The notes below the pieces were generated by a model. The model saw only the letters and a program-made list of their open reading frames with translations, searched no databases and was not told where the DNA came from. Shown here piece by piece: positions 30,673-43,155 of a stretch of DNA of 64,000 nucleotides. Source of the DNA: Sorghum bicolor (taxonomy: Eukaryota > Streptophyta > Magnoliopsida > Poales > Poaceae); contig NC_012879.2 in the NCBI RefSeq assembly GCF_000003195.3, forward strand, positions 27,747,564-27,811,563. The letters are read 5' to 3'. Position 1 is the first letter of the stretch, and each line of letters begins with the position of its first letter. The translations under genes and the position numbers were made by a program.

Positions 30673-33600
30673 GAGATACATCTTACTACTACCAAGATGG
30701 ATAGACAACTTAGACGAATGAGCTTCAGATAGGATCTGGTTTCAGAGCTCTCGGTCCTTTGGCACAACTAGCCGATCCTTGAACCATAGAATTCCGTTCT
30801 CATCGACCCAGAAGTGCTTGGTTTCTTCTTCTTTCATTTTCCTCTTTATCTGGTGGATACCTACATCAGTTCGCTGCAATTCGATGACTCGATTTCAAAG
30901 AGAACTTTCCAGAGCAATCTGGTGAAGCACTAGCGGGTGCATAAGACGTGACAATGATGGATCTTCAATCTGAACTGAATGATAGTGCGATTTCTGACTC
31001 AAGGCATCCGCAACCATGTTTTGCCTTGCCCGGATGGTAGTGCACTTGAAGATTATAATCTTTAATCAACTCAAGCCACCTTCACTGGCGCATGTTCAAT
31101 TCAGGTTGGGTGAAGATGTACTTGAGACTCTTATGATCAGTGTAAATATTGCACAGATTACCCAACAAATAGTGCCTCCAGATCTTCAAAGCATGAACAA
31201 CTGCAGCCAATTCTAAATCATGAGTAGGGTAATTGACCTCATGTTTTCGAAGTTGGCGCGAGGCATACGCGATAACACGACCTTCTTGCATCAACACATA
31301 GCCCAGACCGATACCAGCTGCATCACAAAAGACATCAAAAGGCTTCTCTATATCGGGTTGAGCTAGGACAGGACCTGATGTCAGCAATGTCCTCAATTTG
31401 TGGAATGCCTCTTCACACTTATGCGTCCACACAAACTTCTCATCTTTCTGAAGTAGGCGAGTCATAGGCTTGGATATTTTTGAAAATTCCAGAATGAAAC
31501 GACGATAATACTCAGCCAAACCTAGAAAACTCCGAACCTCATGCACCGAAGTCAGAACCTTCCAATCCAGCACTTCTTGCACCTTAACCGGATCCACCGA
31601 TATGCCTTCTTCAGATAAGACATGGCCCAAGAAAGGTACTTTCTCACGCAAACGAGTTAACACTACACGCAGATGCTCTCCATGTTCTTCTTCATTGCAA
31701 GAATATACCAAGATATCATCAATGAATACCACCACAAACTTGTCCAATTCAGGCATGAAGACCGAATTCATAAGATACATGAAGTGAGCAAGTGCATTCG
31801 TAAGACCGAAGGACATGACGAGATACTCATACAACCCATACCTCATCGAGAAAGCGGTTTTAGGTACATCTTTAGGACGGATCTTGATCTGATGGTACCC
31901 AGACCGCAAATCAATCTTGGAGAATACCTTAGCTTTAGACAACTGATCAAATAGGATGTCAATGCGAGGAAGAGGATACTTATTCTTGATGGTAACCGCA
32001 TTTAGGGGACGATAGTCCACACACATGCGCAAAGACTGATCTTTCTTCTTCACAAAGATAGCCGGACAACCCCAATGAGAAGAACTAGGATGGATAAGAC
32101 CCTTTTTCAACAATTCATTCAACTGGGTTTTAAGCTCAGCTAGCTCATTTGGTGGCATTCTATATGGTCTTCTAGAGATAGGAGTAGTACCTGGAAGTAA
32201 TTCAATTTTGAACTCCACATCCCTGTCTGGAGGAAGCCTAGACAAATCATCAGGGAATACATCCGGAAACTCACACACCACCGGAATATCCTTAATGGCC
32301 CTAGATGTAACTGCATTCATCGTGCTACGGATATGGATATCCCGAGGAAGTTGCACAAAGAACGCCTCCTTAGTATTCGGGTCTCTCAGCATCACTACGC
32401 GAGTAGTGTTGTCGATAAGAACTTCGTTACCACTCATCCACTTCATTCCCAGAATTACATCTATACCCACACCGGGTAGAACAACCAGATCAGCAAGAAA
32501 CTGATGGTCTCCTATTTCTAGAGTTGGCCCCAAAACCACTTGATTTGTAGAAATATTATTTCCAGCGGCACTAATGCAATAGCTGCCTTTATCAAGCGTA
32601 ACTGCCTTGAGATTATGCTTAGACACAAAGTCTAAACTCACAAAGGAATGCAATGCTCCTAAATCAAAAAGCACAAGTGCATCACATTGGTTAACCAAAA
32701 ACTTACCAGCCGTAACTACCTCACCAGCAGGGATAGCTTCCATAGTTGTATAGTCAACATGCCCCTGACGGACGTTCCCTTGGTTGCCCTTCTTTGGCGG
32801 GTAAGGGCAGTTGCTTTGCCCATGCCCTGTTTGATTATAGTTCCAGCACGGACGGTTGGCAGGTGGAGTCTTAGCATAGCTGGGCCTAGTGTTCCACCTA
32901 GGAAGAGCAATGGAGTACCCCTTGCGGAACCCCGTCTTCGCCTGATTCTTCTTTGCGGCATGGTGGTATCGCATGTTGGGGGTTGGAGCACGATACAGGG
33001 GCCTAGCTGTCACTGGAGCCTTGGACTGAGATGCCCCTGCCCCGGCCTCAAAAGCTCGCTTGCGAGTCTTGGTCGTAGTGTACACAGTGTTGTAATTCTC
33101 TTGGGTAAGAGCATCACTGACCAACTCATTGAAAGTGGCACACTTATTGCGGCCCATAGTCTTCAACAGCTAGGGGCCAAGACCCCTCTTGAAGCTAGCA
33201 ATCTTCTTCGACTCAGTGCTCACAAACTCAGGAGCATACCTCGACAGATGATTGAAAGCATGCAAGTACTCCTTCATAGTTTTGTTGCCCTGAGTTAACT
33301 GTATGAACTCAGTATGCTTCATTTCCATGACCCCAGGAGGTATGAAATGCCCCTTGAAAGCTTCACGAAAGAGATTCTAGTCAACCATAGTTTGTCCGGA
33401 AGAGCCTTCCTATACTGATTCCACCAGATGCCCGCTGGACCCTACAGTTGATGAGCTGCATACTCTGCCTTCAGACTATCAGTCAGCCAAAGTAAGTGGA
33501 ACTTTTGTTCCACCGTGTTCAGCCATTCCTTGGTATCCATGAAATCCTTGAAACTGCTATACTGATGTGGTGTTGGCCCATGTTGTGCATTCCGACCACC

Positions 33601-33747
33601 CTGGTTTGCCATCTGGTTAACGGTCTCAGTGAGCAGCCTCTGAATTTCCACCAACATTTGCATCAGCTCAGCTGGATTCGGTGGTGGAGGAGGAGGGGGT
33701 GGATTCATGTTCGAATGATTTTCCGCACCTCGAGTGCCACGAGACAT
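30673..33747 (-). pseudogene. CHR2 gag-protease-RT-RNase H, partly open
   Basis: A 694-codon open frame (31082-33166) covers the gag end, protease, RT and RNase H. It holds the altered knuckle [14 protein letters not shown], protease [21 protein letters not shown] and RNase [10 protein letters not shown] with [10 protein letters not shown]. The 16-residue RT gap after VLTRLRE matches CHR1. Upstream, gag starts at 33747 (MSRGTRGAEN). It has a further deletion of about 19 codons relative to CHR1 (after MDTK) and stops near 33172 and 33375. Even where open, the protein should be inactive because of the missing RT segment. Confidence 0.85.
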
Positions 33748-34115
33748 CTGTAAAGACACAGTTAGTGAGTATTGATGATGACAAGAATTGCCGCAGAAGA
33801 ACTTATAATCATGTCTGAGAGTATTCGAGAGAATAACTTTACAGGTAAGAGGCACAATAATTCAATTCCACAAAACAACATCACCAATTCCAACACATGA
33901 CACAGATATCCGTAAAATGCATGACAATGGAAAGTATCATCATAGCCATTCAAACATGATAAAGTCATAGAACATCAGGTCCATGAAGTTATTACATCAC
34001 CATAGTATAGGCACAAATCTAAGATCAAGGTTCGGGATTACAACACGATTACAAAACCACGACTACCAAAGGTCACTCTACAAAAGAGCCTCACGGGGCG
34101 ACTACCAACTACCCA
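33748..34115 (-). other. CHR2 spacer between leader ORF and gag
   Basis: Non-coding, nearly identical to 3671-4038 of CHR1. I see nothing further in it. Confidence 0.5.
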
Positions 34116-35181
34116 CTACACTCCAGGCTCGTCGTCCGAGTCAGCGTCGAAGATCGCCTCTCCGTCCTCGTCGCTAACCGGCTCAAGCTCCTCGTCCTCC
34201 ACGTCCTCGTGCAAAGGTGCTGCAGCCGCAGCCGGTCCATCTACCTCCATACCATCACCATTTACCTCCGGGTACACTGGTACAGGGCGAGGAATAAGGT
34301 GTAGCAAGATTTTGAGATGGTGAATCCCCACAAGACCAGCCTCAATCTGATCCTGCAGATAGTTCTCCCGCTCAGCCGACTGGATACGGTGCATCTCCCG
34401 TTCCCGACACCTGTTCTCCGACACACGGAGTGCAGAATCCCTCTCACAAGTGATCTGCACCAAGCTCTAATGTACGGTCTCCATCTCCCTAGCCAACTTG
34501 ACTCATCTGGTCCTGCTTATGATCTCTCTATCTAATGGCCTTCACCCACTGCTGCCTACGATACTCCGCAATGTCCTCCCAGTCATTGCGGTCCTTCCAA
34601 GCTTGCTCTAGAAGTCTAGCTTGCTTGCGGAACTTGTGAGCACGCTTTTTAGCCTTCTGTTGTATCTCCTGAGCCTGGCGAACAGCCACCATCACCTGGG
34701 CATAGGTGTCCTCTCGCTGTGTGAACAGCTTGAGCACAGCCATCATAGCACTCATAGCAGGACTAGAGCTCTCAGCTCGCTCTTTTCGACCTCGGACCAA
34801 CGCACACCCATCAGCCTGCTTCCACTCCGCCGTTGCTGGGTCAGCATGGGGAATGGAGGTCGCTGGCCCTCCTGTCAGCTCCTCACCAAACCTCTAACAG
34901 ATATTGAGCAGCATAGCATGGGCCCCAACCTAAGCTGCCTCCCATGCGGTCTGCCCATCTGAGTTGCAGGTCCACCCGGTCCATGCAGGCCTACCCTCGT
35001 GTGGTGGGACAACACCCTGCATAGCGAACCACTGCAAGTCTCCTGTCATGTCCACCTCCCACCAGGAGTACTGAGGTGGCTCAGTATACCCCACTGACTG
35101 CAGCACCCTCCAAAGCAGAGTAGGAGTGACAAACTCGCTCAGAAAGGTGTCGCTGGGGAGAGGTGAGGCGGGCATGTCCAT
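34116..35181 (-). pseudogene. CHR2 leader ORF, broken
   Basis: Counterpart of 4039-5101. The Trp-rich N-terminal part, a basic coiled-coil middle (QEIQQKAKKRAHKFRKQARL) and the acidic end (EDVEDEELEPVSDEDGE) are retained. TAG at about 34930 and 34895 match the CHR1 stops. A stop near 34530 and a frame change near 34470 differ from CHR1. The shared stops show that the common parent already carried a broken copy. Confidence 0.6.
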
Positions 35182-35807
35182 CTGTGGAAAGGAATAACTG
35201 TGGGTGAGAGAGGATTATTTAAGTAGCATTTATTTAAGTTAAAAGGAATGATATTGTAAGGGAAGGAGTAGACATAATGTTTGTATGAATGCGATATGAT
35301 GCATGCACGAACCGTACGTCCGCACAAACTTAGAAAATCATCATTCTAAAGGATATACGGTGGCATACATTCGTCTCTCGATACGGTAACTATCGATTTA
35401 CATGTGCGCTATTAGAGTACCTACAGAAAACTTCATTGTAGCCCAACAATTCCCAATATCTCACTCAAGAAAGTAGTAAACTAAGTGCACATTGCTTGTA
35501 CATGACCCGACATGCACAAACAATGACACCGCAGCTACTCGAGAAATTAAATACTCCCCAATTAAGTTTCTTTCATGGTGTCATGGTTTGACATGCAACC
35601 ACTCCAGAAAACCACCATGAACACTCCCCTAGACCACCGTTTGGACGATCATGCTCTCACAGCTTGCACTTACCAGAGCGTAGGTGCGATGTTGCATAAT
35701 TTTAAATCTAGCGACATATGTGGCTAATTCACATATGAAGGCTACCTCTACCATTAGACCACAGGGTAGCATAGTGCAGTCATCACACATCCATACCTGA
35801 GCACTGC
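35182..35807 (-). other. CHR2 5' leader, upstream portion
   Basis: About 625 bases upstream of the leader ORF with no supported frame. No LTR end or primer site is reached before TAT1 begins at 35808. The last five bases, ACTGC, are the candidate left target duplication of TAT1. Confidence 0.5.
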
Positions 35808-36381
35808 TGTTGATGCAAAAGCTAATCTGCAAACACAAAGGGCTAATACCAGATTTAAACGTTAAGGCGTGCCAGCCGATTTGACCTTACTATCGGCAAG
35901 GATGATAACTCGAATACTTTGGTCCCGACAACAGCGATGCGCCCGGATGCCACGGCCAAGAGGTATTCACGCGGAACTTGAGAATACGCCGAGCTTAAGT
36001 CGACGAACTCCTAAGAACTCGTAGTAAAAGGAAAAAGTATGACGAAGTCGTCGAAAAAGTAGGTACTGGAATATGAGTAAAAACTTGTGTTTGATTTATT
36101 GATTGATTCTTTCATTACAAGGCCCTAGGGTCTACATTTATACCCTGCTCAAAGAGCTACAACCAGACACGACTAGAATTCGAATTCCAAATTTAAATAG
36201 AATCCGTGTACAAAACGACTTAAATAACTAAGGAAAACATAAAACTATCCTGCCGCAACAAACTAGGACACTTCTACCGATCAATCGGCAACCTTCAGGC
36301 TCTCCTTCCGCATCATCGGCAGACCTCCTTATCGTAACCATCGGCACAAGTTAATAATGGCCATCGGCACAAACACACCGC
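35808..36381 (-). repeat. TAT1 3' LTR, first part
   Basis: It begins TGTTGATGC and matches 55568-56098 at high identity. On the minus strand a TATA box (TATAAATG) lies near 36134-36141. The last five bases, ACCGC (36377-36381), are the left target duplication of ATH4. Confidence 0.9.
36377..36381 (+). repeat. Target-site duplication of ATH4, left (ACCGC)
   Basis: ACCGC is repeated exactly at 44391-44395 on the far side of ATH4. Confidence 0.95.
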
Positions 36382-37616
36382 TGTTGATATTTGGGAACGC
36401 AATAAGGAATTGATCCGCAAGCGCACGGATATCGGTGAGCATTTCACCCGGGAAATTATCCAAAGTATCGTATTTATTTTTTTACCACTAGGAGAAAGAG
36501 TGCATCTGACTAACCGGTCTATTACTACTAACCTTTAGGCACAAAGAATGTCTTTCGATGTGAGTGATAAAAAGAGAAGACTGCAACCGTAGTCTCCTTC
36601 TAACCTTGGTAAGGATGATCTACTGTTCTAATGGGGAGGCTAACGGAATCTAGACACCACAAAGGATGTTCGACCCGCACCTATAAACCCTATCCTTCCT
36701 GCTAACGAGATGTGATCTACAAAGGTAGCTCGGAATTGTCACGTTCCTCACTACTACCACGGTCCAGCTAGTCAGGGAATATTTATGAGTACCCCAGCCT
36801 AAACACCACGTTTACGCCAGCAATGATTACTCTAAACTCTACGCAAAGAGATTAAAGTAAACTCATAAACCATAAGAACAATAAAACAAGAACATACTAG
36901 AATTTAGAAGTCGAATTACTGAATAATCCTAGGAGCAAGCTTCGGTTTAGGAGAACTTGATCCCGCAGGTACAAGCTTGGAGTAGACACCGACAGGCCGG
37001 GCTTCCTCCACTCTTCACCTCCACTCTATCTCTCTCAATCTAGTAGAAACTAGAAGATCTATTTCTACCTTACATTGATTGCTAAGCCTAAAAAGAAATC
37101 TTAATTAGAGAAGAGGTTTTCCTTCGAGGGCACCCCTCAGTCTCTATGATAATTTCTTCATGTCTTCTCCAGGGGCCAGGGGGGCCTTGCTTATATAGTC
37201 CTCCCCTTCTATGCGTTTTTGGGTCGATAGGCGAGGTGGTACTATGTTTTTCTTGATCCAATAGGTCGGTGGAATATCCCGAGCGAAAGAGTCCTAATTT
37301 GGCTCCAGCAGGGGGGCGGGCGCCCAGGCTTCCAGGGCGGGCGCCCTGGGCCTGGCCCAGTTTTGCCTCCGCTTCGGTCTCGTGGCTTCTGGAGTCTTCT
37401 AGATGAAGTAAAATTGCGCGGTGCGTTGATATCTCTATGTAATCCCGACATGTGGGCCTTTCTTCCTTATTTCCTGATAACCCCCTGCAGAAATAGATAA
37501 ACAACAAAACTCGTGGAATTCTGTCAGATCAAACCCTAATTCTAGGTGATGGTTGCATATTGGTCCATTCTCTTGTTTATTTGATAATTAAAATTGATAC
37601 TTAAGAACCGTCAACA
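36382..37616 (-). repeat. ATH4 3' LTR (1235 bp)
   Basis: On the minus strand it runs from TGTTGACGG to CAACA. GGGCGGGCGCCC boxes lie at 37314-37325 and 37335-37346, and a TATATAAG box near 37188-37195. Confidence 0.95.
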
Positions 37617-37640
37617 AATACCCCCATACTTAGGCTTTTA
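37617..37640 (-). promoter_or_regulatory. ATH4 polypurine tract
   Basis: The minus strand reads AAGTATGGGGGTATT and then the LTR start TGTTGACGG. The upstream GGACGAGTAAAAG context parallels ATH2 and ATH3. Confidence 0.8.
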
Positions 37641-38575
37641 CTCGTCCTCGAGAAAAGGATGGTTAAGAACAATATCTGGGGTAAACATTTAAAACATTCT
37701 CTTTATATAATTGTAGGGTGTTAAAATTCCACTATGTACCATAGTCAGGGAAGTTTATGATTAAGAGTAAAGATCCTTTCTTCTCGATCCTGTCACTTGG
37801 AGTTTTTGTATATTTTTGAAAGAAAGTTAGCATACCTTTTTATCCTCATAGGTTCTCTCAGATCACTCATTATCTTTTATATATATCTCACTGAGGCTGT
37901 TTTATTTTGCAAAAATTCTCAAGCATACTTACTTTGCATTTATTGCCTGATCAAAACGGAATCCGAGGAGGGGAATGTCATACTCTTAGATCAAAGACTT
38001 TGAAAATTAAAAACTTTGTCAACTCTTGCTGGCATATTGCTTATTAGAGGGACCATGGGCTATCATTTTTTTAAGTGGATACCGAGGTACCCCTAATTCT
38101 ACTACCGGACACTTGTCCATTTTTTTCTGCGAGGTTGTCGAGCACTTGCTCCTTTTTATTTCCTCGAAATATTTTTATTTTTGCATAGCCCATGCCTCTA
38201 ATGCAATAATACTTCGGAAGAGTGAATCTTACTGAAATAGTTTCTTGATCTTGGGAGCATGATAAATCTCTCAACAAGGGTCTAACTCATTTTGAACAAA
38301 CTCAATACAGAGCAGATAGCTTTTATAATCATAATTAATATTTTTATTTTTATCAGGCATATAAAACACTGAGGATGGTAGCTAGAATTTTGAATATTTT
38401 GAAATAAATTCTCCAAGCAACAATGATATCAAGAATAAGAAACTCATACTCTACCATCACATATTCCATATTGACTTAAGTAACACAGGGTTTTAAAATG
38501 ATTTTATAATAATTGTAAGTTTTCAGGGAATATCACAGATTGAGATTAATCATGATTAGAAATATTTTAATCTTT
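37641..38575 (-). other. ATH4 3' non-coding region
   Basis: About 930 AT-rich bases between the gag-pol stop and the purine tract with no supported gene. It includes the palindrome pair at 38107-38118 and 38140-38151. Confidence 0.65.
38107..38151 (-). promoter_or_regulatory. Palindrome pair in the ATH4 3' region
   Basis: On the minus strand GAGCAAGTGCTC (38140-38151) comes first and GGACAAGTGTCC (38107-38118) second, followed by TAGTAGAATTAGGGGTA. Order, cores and trailing sequence match ATH2 and ATH3. Confidence 0.6.
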
Positions 38576-40153
38576 TTATTTTATCATGTCAGAAACAGTA
38601 ATCTGCGTAATCCAAAATAAATGTATGTATGAAGTAAAGTGTGCAGAGTGTGTACCTGAATCGTGGAGTGGTGTAGTCGGAGTGTGTTTGGCATGTTGAG
38701 GGATCTCCCCCATACTTGTTTTCTTGAATAACATACCTTCGCTGTTTTGAAGTGTGATAGCTCCGTGGGATGATGAATTGATTACCTTGAATGGTCCTTC
38801 CCATTTGCTCCGGAGTTTTCCATGCCCGAAATCCTTCACCCTGGAATTAAAAAGTAATACCTTATCTCCGGGTGTGAACTCCTTCTTCTTGATTCTCTTG
38901 TCATGCCACCTCTTGACTCTTTCTTTGTAGATCTTTGAATTGTGATATGCCTTCTCTCGCCATTCTTCCAATTCTGATAATTGCATTCTTCTATAATCTC
39001 CAACAACATCTAGGTCCATATTCCATCTCTTTATTGCCCAGTGTGCTTTGAATTCTAGTTCAACAGGTAGATGGCAAGTCTTCCCGTACACCAATTGGTA
39101 TGGAGACATTCCAATTGGGGTCTTGTATGCTGTCCGGTATGCCCAGTGTGCATCGGGTAACTTGTCTTTCCACGCCGTTCCCATTTCATTTACTGTCTTC
39201 TGAAGAATATTCTTGATTTGTTTGTTGGAAGTCTCTGCTTGGCCACTTGTCTGAGGATGATAAGGGGTAGCGACGTTGTGACGGATTCCATGTCTTGATA
39301 GATATTGCTTGAAGCGTTTGTCGATGAAGTGTGCTCCTCCATCACTTATCACTACTCTGGGGACTCCAAATCTTGGAAATATAATTTCTTCAAACATCCT
39401 CTTTGAACTGACGTTGTCGGCATGCTTGCAAGGTAATGCTTCTACCCACTTGGAGACATAGTCAACCGCCACCAAAATGTACTCACACTTCTTTGATGGA
39501 GGAAATGGACCCATGTAGTCTATTCCCCAGACATCAAAGAGCTCAATCTGAAGGTTGTTGGTGAGTGACATTGCATCCCTTGTATTTATGTTTCCGTGCC
39601 TTTGACATGGCCCACATCTTCTGATATATTGCTTCGTGTCTTCATACATTGTAGGCCAATAGAATCCACACTGCCAGATCTTTGAATGTGTACAGAATGC
39701 TCCATAGTGACCTCCATATGGTGATGAATGACATCTGTCGATGATCTTCCATCCTTCCTCAGTGGTCACACATCTCCTGAGTAAGGCATCAGAGCATACT
39801 CGGAAGAGGTATGGCTCGTCCCATATATGTGAACGACTTTCTTGAATAAGCTTCTTCTTGTTTGCTCCTGGTGGTACATACCCTGAAACCATAAAATTAA
39901 CAATATCTACATACCAGGGGTCAGACCTGTTAATCCCGTAGGGCATGTCGTCCCGGAGTGAATCATTGATGGGGGTTTCCTGTGGACTCTTAAAATACAT
40001 TCTAGACAAGTGATCAGCAACAGAATTTTCTACTCCTTTTTTATCTTTTATTTCTAAGTCAAATTCTTGGAGTAATAAAATCCATCTAATCAGGCGAGGT
40101 TTAGCATCTTTTTTAGTGAGCAAATATTTTAGTGCAGCATGATCAGTGTAAAA
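38576..40153 (-). CDS. pol: ATH4 RNase H end and integrase
   Basis: The frame enters at the RNase H motif [11 protein letters not shown] and continues to the stop at 38576, about 515 codons after TTG 40123. The connection domain (VADHLSRM) is followed by the integrase zinc motif (H-H in [11 protein letters not shown] and CGPCQRHG). The core has Asp in GIDYMGPF, Asp in ISDGGAHF and Glu in QAETSNKQ, and a GPF-type C-terminal region (KWEGPFKVI). All catalytic positions are present. A single-base frameshift near 40155, in a T-run, separates it from the upstream frame. Confidence 0.92.
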   Translation of the reverse strand, partial: FYTDHAALKYLLTKKDAKPRLIRWILLLQEFDLEIKDKKGVENSVADHLSRMYFKSPQETPINDSLRDDMPYGINRSDPWYVDIVNFMVSGYVPPGANKKKLIQESRSHIWDEPYLFRVCSDALLRRCVTTEEGWKIIDRCHSSPYGGHYGAFCTHSKIWQCGFYWPTMYEDTKQYIRRCGPCQRHGNINTRDAMSLTNNLQIELFDVWGIDYMGPFPPSKKCEYILVAVDYVSKWVEALPCKHADNVSSKRMFEEIIFPRFGVPRVVISDGGAHFIDKRFKQYLSRHGIRHNVATPYHPQTSGQAETSNKQIKNILQKTVNEMGTAWKDKLPDAHWAYRTAYKTPIGMSPYQLVYGKTCHLPVELEFKAHWAIKRWNMDLDVVGDYRRMQLSELEEWREKAYHNSKIYKERVKRWHDKRIKKKEFTPGDKVLLFNSRVKDFGHGKLRSKWEGPFKVINSSSHGAITLQNSEGMLFKKTSMGEIPQHAKHTPTTPLHDSGTHSAHFTSYIHLFWITQITVSDMIK

Positions 40154-43023
40154 ATTATTTTAGCTCCAACTAAATAAGATCTAAATTTATCAATGGCAAA
40201 GACAACAGCCAGAAGCTCTTTTTCAGTGGTTGCATAATTAAGTTGAGCTCCTGTCAAAGTTTTACTGGCATAAGCAATTGCATGATGCTTCTTATCTTTA
40301 GTTTGCCCCAATACTGCCCCCACAGCATAATCACTAGCATCACACATAATTTCAAAAGGCAACGACCAATCAGGGGGTTGAATGATTGGTGCAGAGATGA
40401 GTGCTTTCTTTAATAAATTGAAAGATGTTAAACATGCATCATCAAATTCGAAAGGAGCATCCTTGGCTAGCAAAAGAGTAAGTGGTCTAGCAATAAATGA
40501 AAAATCTTTTATAAATCTACGATAAAAACCAGCATGGCCAAGAAAGCTCCGAATTCCTTTTATATTCACAGGTGGAGGTAGTTGTTCAATTACTTCAATT
40601 TTAGCTTTGTCTACCTCAATCCCTCTTTCAGACACTAAGTGTCCTAGCACTATTCCTTCTCTAACCATAAAATGACATTTTTCCCAATTAAGGATTAAGT
40701 GCTTTTCTTCACATCTTTGCAAAACCTTATCTAAGTTTTCAAGACAACTATCAAAAGTTTTTCCATAAACAGAGAAATCATCCATGAAAACTTCCATAAT
40801 CTCTTCAATCATATCAGAAAATATAGACATCATGCATCTTTGAAAAGAAGCTGGTGCATTACATAACCCAAAAGACATTCTACGGTAAGCATAAGTTCCA
40901 TAAGGGCATGTAAAAGTGGTTTTGCTTTGATCATCAGGATGGATCGGGATTTGATGATACCCTGAATATCCATCTAAGAAACAGAAGAATGAATGGTTTG
41001 CTAACCGCTCTAGCATCTCATCTATAAAAGGTAAAGGAAAGTCATCTTTTCTCGTGGCTTTGTTTAGTTTTCTATAGTCTATGCACATCCGCCATCCTGT
41101 GACGGTGCGTTGCAGAATTAGCTCATTCTTTTCATTCATAATAACTGTCATGCCTCCCTTTTTGGGCACAACTTGGACTGGGCTCACCCACTCACTGTGC
41201 GGCACAGGATATATAATCCCTGCATGCAGCAACTTTATAACTTCCTTTTTAACTACCTCTCTCATAGTGTTGTTAAGTCTACGTTGGGGTTCTCGAGAGG
41301 GTGTAACAGAAGGATCTGTTGGAATACGATGGGTACAAATCATAGGACTGATTCCTGTAAGATCTTGAAGTGAGTAGCCAAATACTGAGTGATGTTTCTC
41401 AAGAATGGTCATTAATCGCAGAGTTTGATCCTGAGTGAGTTTATCGCTAATGATCACAGGGAACTCTGGATTATTGTTTAGGAAAGCATAGGTAAGACCG
41501 GGTGGTAAAGTTTTAAGTTCTATGGGGGGTCTAGGTGTTTCTGCAAACTCGTCTAAGGGTTCAGGCTCAGAAGGTTCGTCTTCTTCTTCTGTGAAGAAAG
41601 GAGTTTCGTCTTCTAAGTCTGATTCATCTAAAAGCTCTAGAGATGCAGCCTTTACTTCCTCCATAGGATCAGGCAAAAGATATGACTCGGCCTTATTATT
41701 TAAGGAGTGTGAAATTATTATTGGGAATTGAAAAGTTTTTCCAAAACAAATGTGTAGCTTTCCAGTATGACCTTCATAAAGGAGTCTTCTAAAAGGTTGT
41801 CCTATTAACAGGTCGAAGTCCCATGTATCAAAGATATAGAAGTTCAAATGAACCATGGAGCCTTCTACCGTAAGAGGTAGGACATTAATAATTCCAAGAC
41901 TCGGGATTAATCGTCCCGAAGATTCCTTTATGATCTTTGTTGTGGGGGTTAAGACAAGATTTTTAAATAGTTTAAGTGCAAAATATTCAGACATAATGTT
42001 GATCCCCACAACAGGATTATAAAGAGCATTAAATCGATCAGAATTATAAGCACAACGTATAGTTATAGAGGGTGTGTCCAAACGGATCACATCAGAGGAA
42101 AGCTCTGATTCCTCCAACCATTCGCTACTCATTACTGAGATAAGCTCTCTCAATTGATATTCACTTGGTAAATAAATGCTAAACTGGCCGTTTTGGGGTT
42201 TGTCAATAGAATGGTAGTTTGAAATATTTCCCAAATCGGCAAAAAGATCGGATTCTATATCCAACATGAAGTCCGGTGGTGGAATTTCTTCCTCTTGTGG
42301 CTCAGAACTTGGGATAGCTAAAGTAGATGAAGAATTTGGCAGAGTGTCTACTTTGGCTTCGTAGGTTTCATCATGAAGGGTAATATCCATCTCAGCTTCT
42401 AGGATTCTATCTAGGATTACTCTAGCTTCATCAGCAGGGATGCGAAAGAAAGAACCTCTAGACATTGTGTGTAGCATTTGTTTGTGATTTTTATGAAGAC
42501 CTCGAAAAAAGTGAAATAAAAGAACGGGGTCTTCAAGATTAAGGTTTGGACCAGATTCTAAAAGATCAGAAAAACGTTTCCAGGATTTTCCCAAAGTTTC
42601 ATTATCTTTTTGTTTAAAAGATAGGACTTCGAGTCTAAGGTCGGCTATACGGTCAAGGGAATAGAAATCTAGACAAAAGTTGGCTCGTAAAACTCCCCAT
42701 TCACCTTGTTGTTGACTTACCTTCTGACTGTACCATTGTCTAGCTTCTCCCCTTAAGGAAAAAGGAAAAAGCTTCCAACGTAAAGTCTTATCAGAAATGC
42801 CTTCAATGCGAAGACAATCACATGTTTGCTCAAAATCTCTAATATGAAGGTAAGGGTTTTCGTCTTCCTTTCCCGAAAAAGATAGGTTTTGAATCATAGC
42901 AATCAACCTAGAACTTAACTTATACTGGGATGTTTGGATAGGCTGTGATGATTCCCATGGTAAAAGGTCAGTTGCTAAAGGGATTGCAGACTCATGGATC
43001 GATTTAGAATTTTGGTTTTCCAT
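40129..43023 (-). CDS. gag-pol: ATH4 Gag, degenerate protease, RT and start of RNase H
   Basis: The start is set at 43023 (MENQNSKSI), 94 bases after the primer site; the frame is open for 22 further codons upstream. Gag capsid region: [18 protein letters not shown] and [14 protein letters not shown]. No CX2CX4HX4C zinc knuckle is present anywhere. The protease-like domain reads [15 protein letters not shown] and [10 protein letters not shown]: the fold is recognisable but the catalytic Asp is replaced (N-P), as in ATH1. RT is complete with [33 protein letters not shown] and the active-site FMDDFSVYG. RNase H begins [11 protein letters not shown] and ends at the frameshift near 40155. Confidence 0.92.
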   Translation of the reverse strand: MENQNSKSIHESAIPLATDLLPWESSQPIQTSQYKLSSRLIAMIQNLSFSGKEDENPYLHIRDFEQTCDCLRIEGISDKTLRWKLFPFSLRGEARQWYSQKVSQQQGEWGVLRANFCLDFYSLDRIADLRLEVLSFKQKDNETLGKSWKRFSDLLESGPNLNLEDPVLLFHFFRGLHKNHKQMLHTMSRGSFFRIPADEARVILDRILEAEMDITLHDETYEAKVDTLPNSSSTLAIPSSEPQEEEIPPPDFMLDIESDLFADLGNISNYHSIDKPQNGQFSIYLPSEYQLRELISVMSSEWLEESELSSDVIRLDTPSITIRCAYNSDRFNALYNPVVGINIMSEYFALKLFKNLVLTPTTKIIKESSGRLIPSLGIINVLPLTVEGSMVHLNFYIFDTWDFDLLIGQPFRRLLYEGHTGKLHICFGKTFQFPIIISHSLNNKAESYLLPDPMEEVKAASLELLDESDLEDETPFFTEEEDEPSEPEPLDEFAETPRPPIELKTLPPGLTYAFLNNNPEFPVIISDKLTQDQTLRLMTILEKHHSVFGYSLQDLTGISPMICTHRIPTDPSVTPSREPQRRLNNTMREVVKKEVIKLLHAGIIYPVPHSEWVSPVQVVPKKGGMTVIMNEKNELILQRTVTGWRMCIDYRKLNKATRKDDFPLPFIDEMLERLANHSFFCFLDGYSGYHQIPIHPDDQSKTTFTCPYGTYAYRRMSFGLCNAPASFQRCMMSIFSDMIEEIMEVFMDDFSVYGKTFDSCLENLDKVLQRCEEKHLILNWEKCHFMVREGIVLGHLVSERGIEVDKAKIEVIEQLPPPVNIKGIRSFLGHAGFYRRFIKDFSFIARPLTLLLAKDAPFEFDDACLTSFNLLKKALISAPIIQPPDWSLPFEIMCDASDYAVGAVLGQTKDKKHHAIAYASKTLTGAQLNYATTEKELLAVVFAIDKFRSYLVGAKIIFTLIMLH

Positions 43024-43130
43024 AGGGTAAGAGTAAAGAAAATAAATAAAGGATATAAAAGATAAGAAAAGATAAAAGTATAGATACAAGCTAATAGCAA
43101 GACACAGGTTATCTCAGCAACCATCTTTCT

Positions 43131-43147
43131 CCCCGGCAACGGTGCCA
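43131..43147 (-). promoter_or_regulatory. ATH4 primer binding site, tRNA-Asp with one mismatch
   Basis: The minus strand reads TGGCACCGTTGCCGGGG, which pairs with the tRNA-Asp 3' end except for one base (GGCACC for GGCGCC). It lies 8 bases after the LTR. Confidence 0.88.
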
Positions 43148-43155
43148 GAAATGCT

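Larger units (their letters stand above)
30229..35807 (-). mobile_element. CHR2: chromovirus-like element, sister of CHR1
   Basis: From right to left: leader, leader ORF, gag, protease, RT, RNase H, then the C-terminal end of integrase with chromodomain and a purine tract at 30229-30238. About 1 kb covering most of integrase is deleted at 30672. The 3' LTR expected left of 30229 in this orientation is not seen. The leader is interrupted at 35807 by TAT1, so the 5' LTR lies beyond the window. Confidence 0.85.

Noticed and set aside
37088..37507. Frames of about 138 codons in both ATH4 LTRs (also 43862-44278)
   Set aside because: Identical because the LTRs are identical by descent. They overlap promoter boxes and have no recognisable domain.
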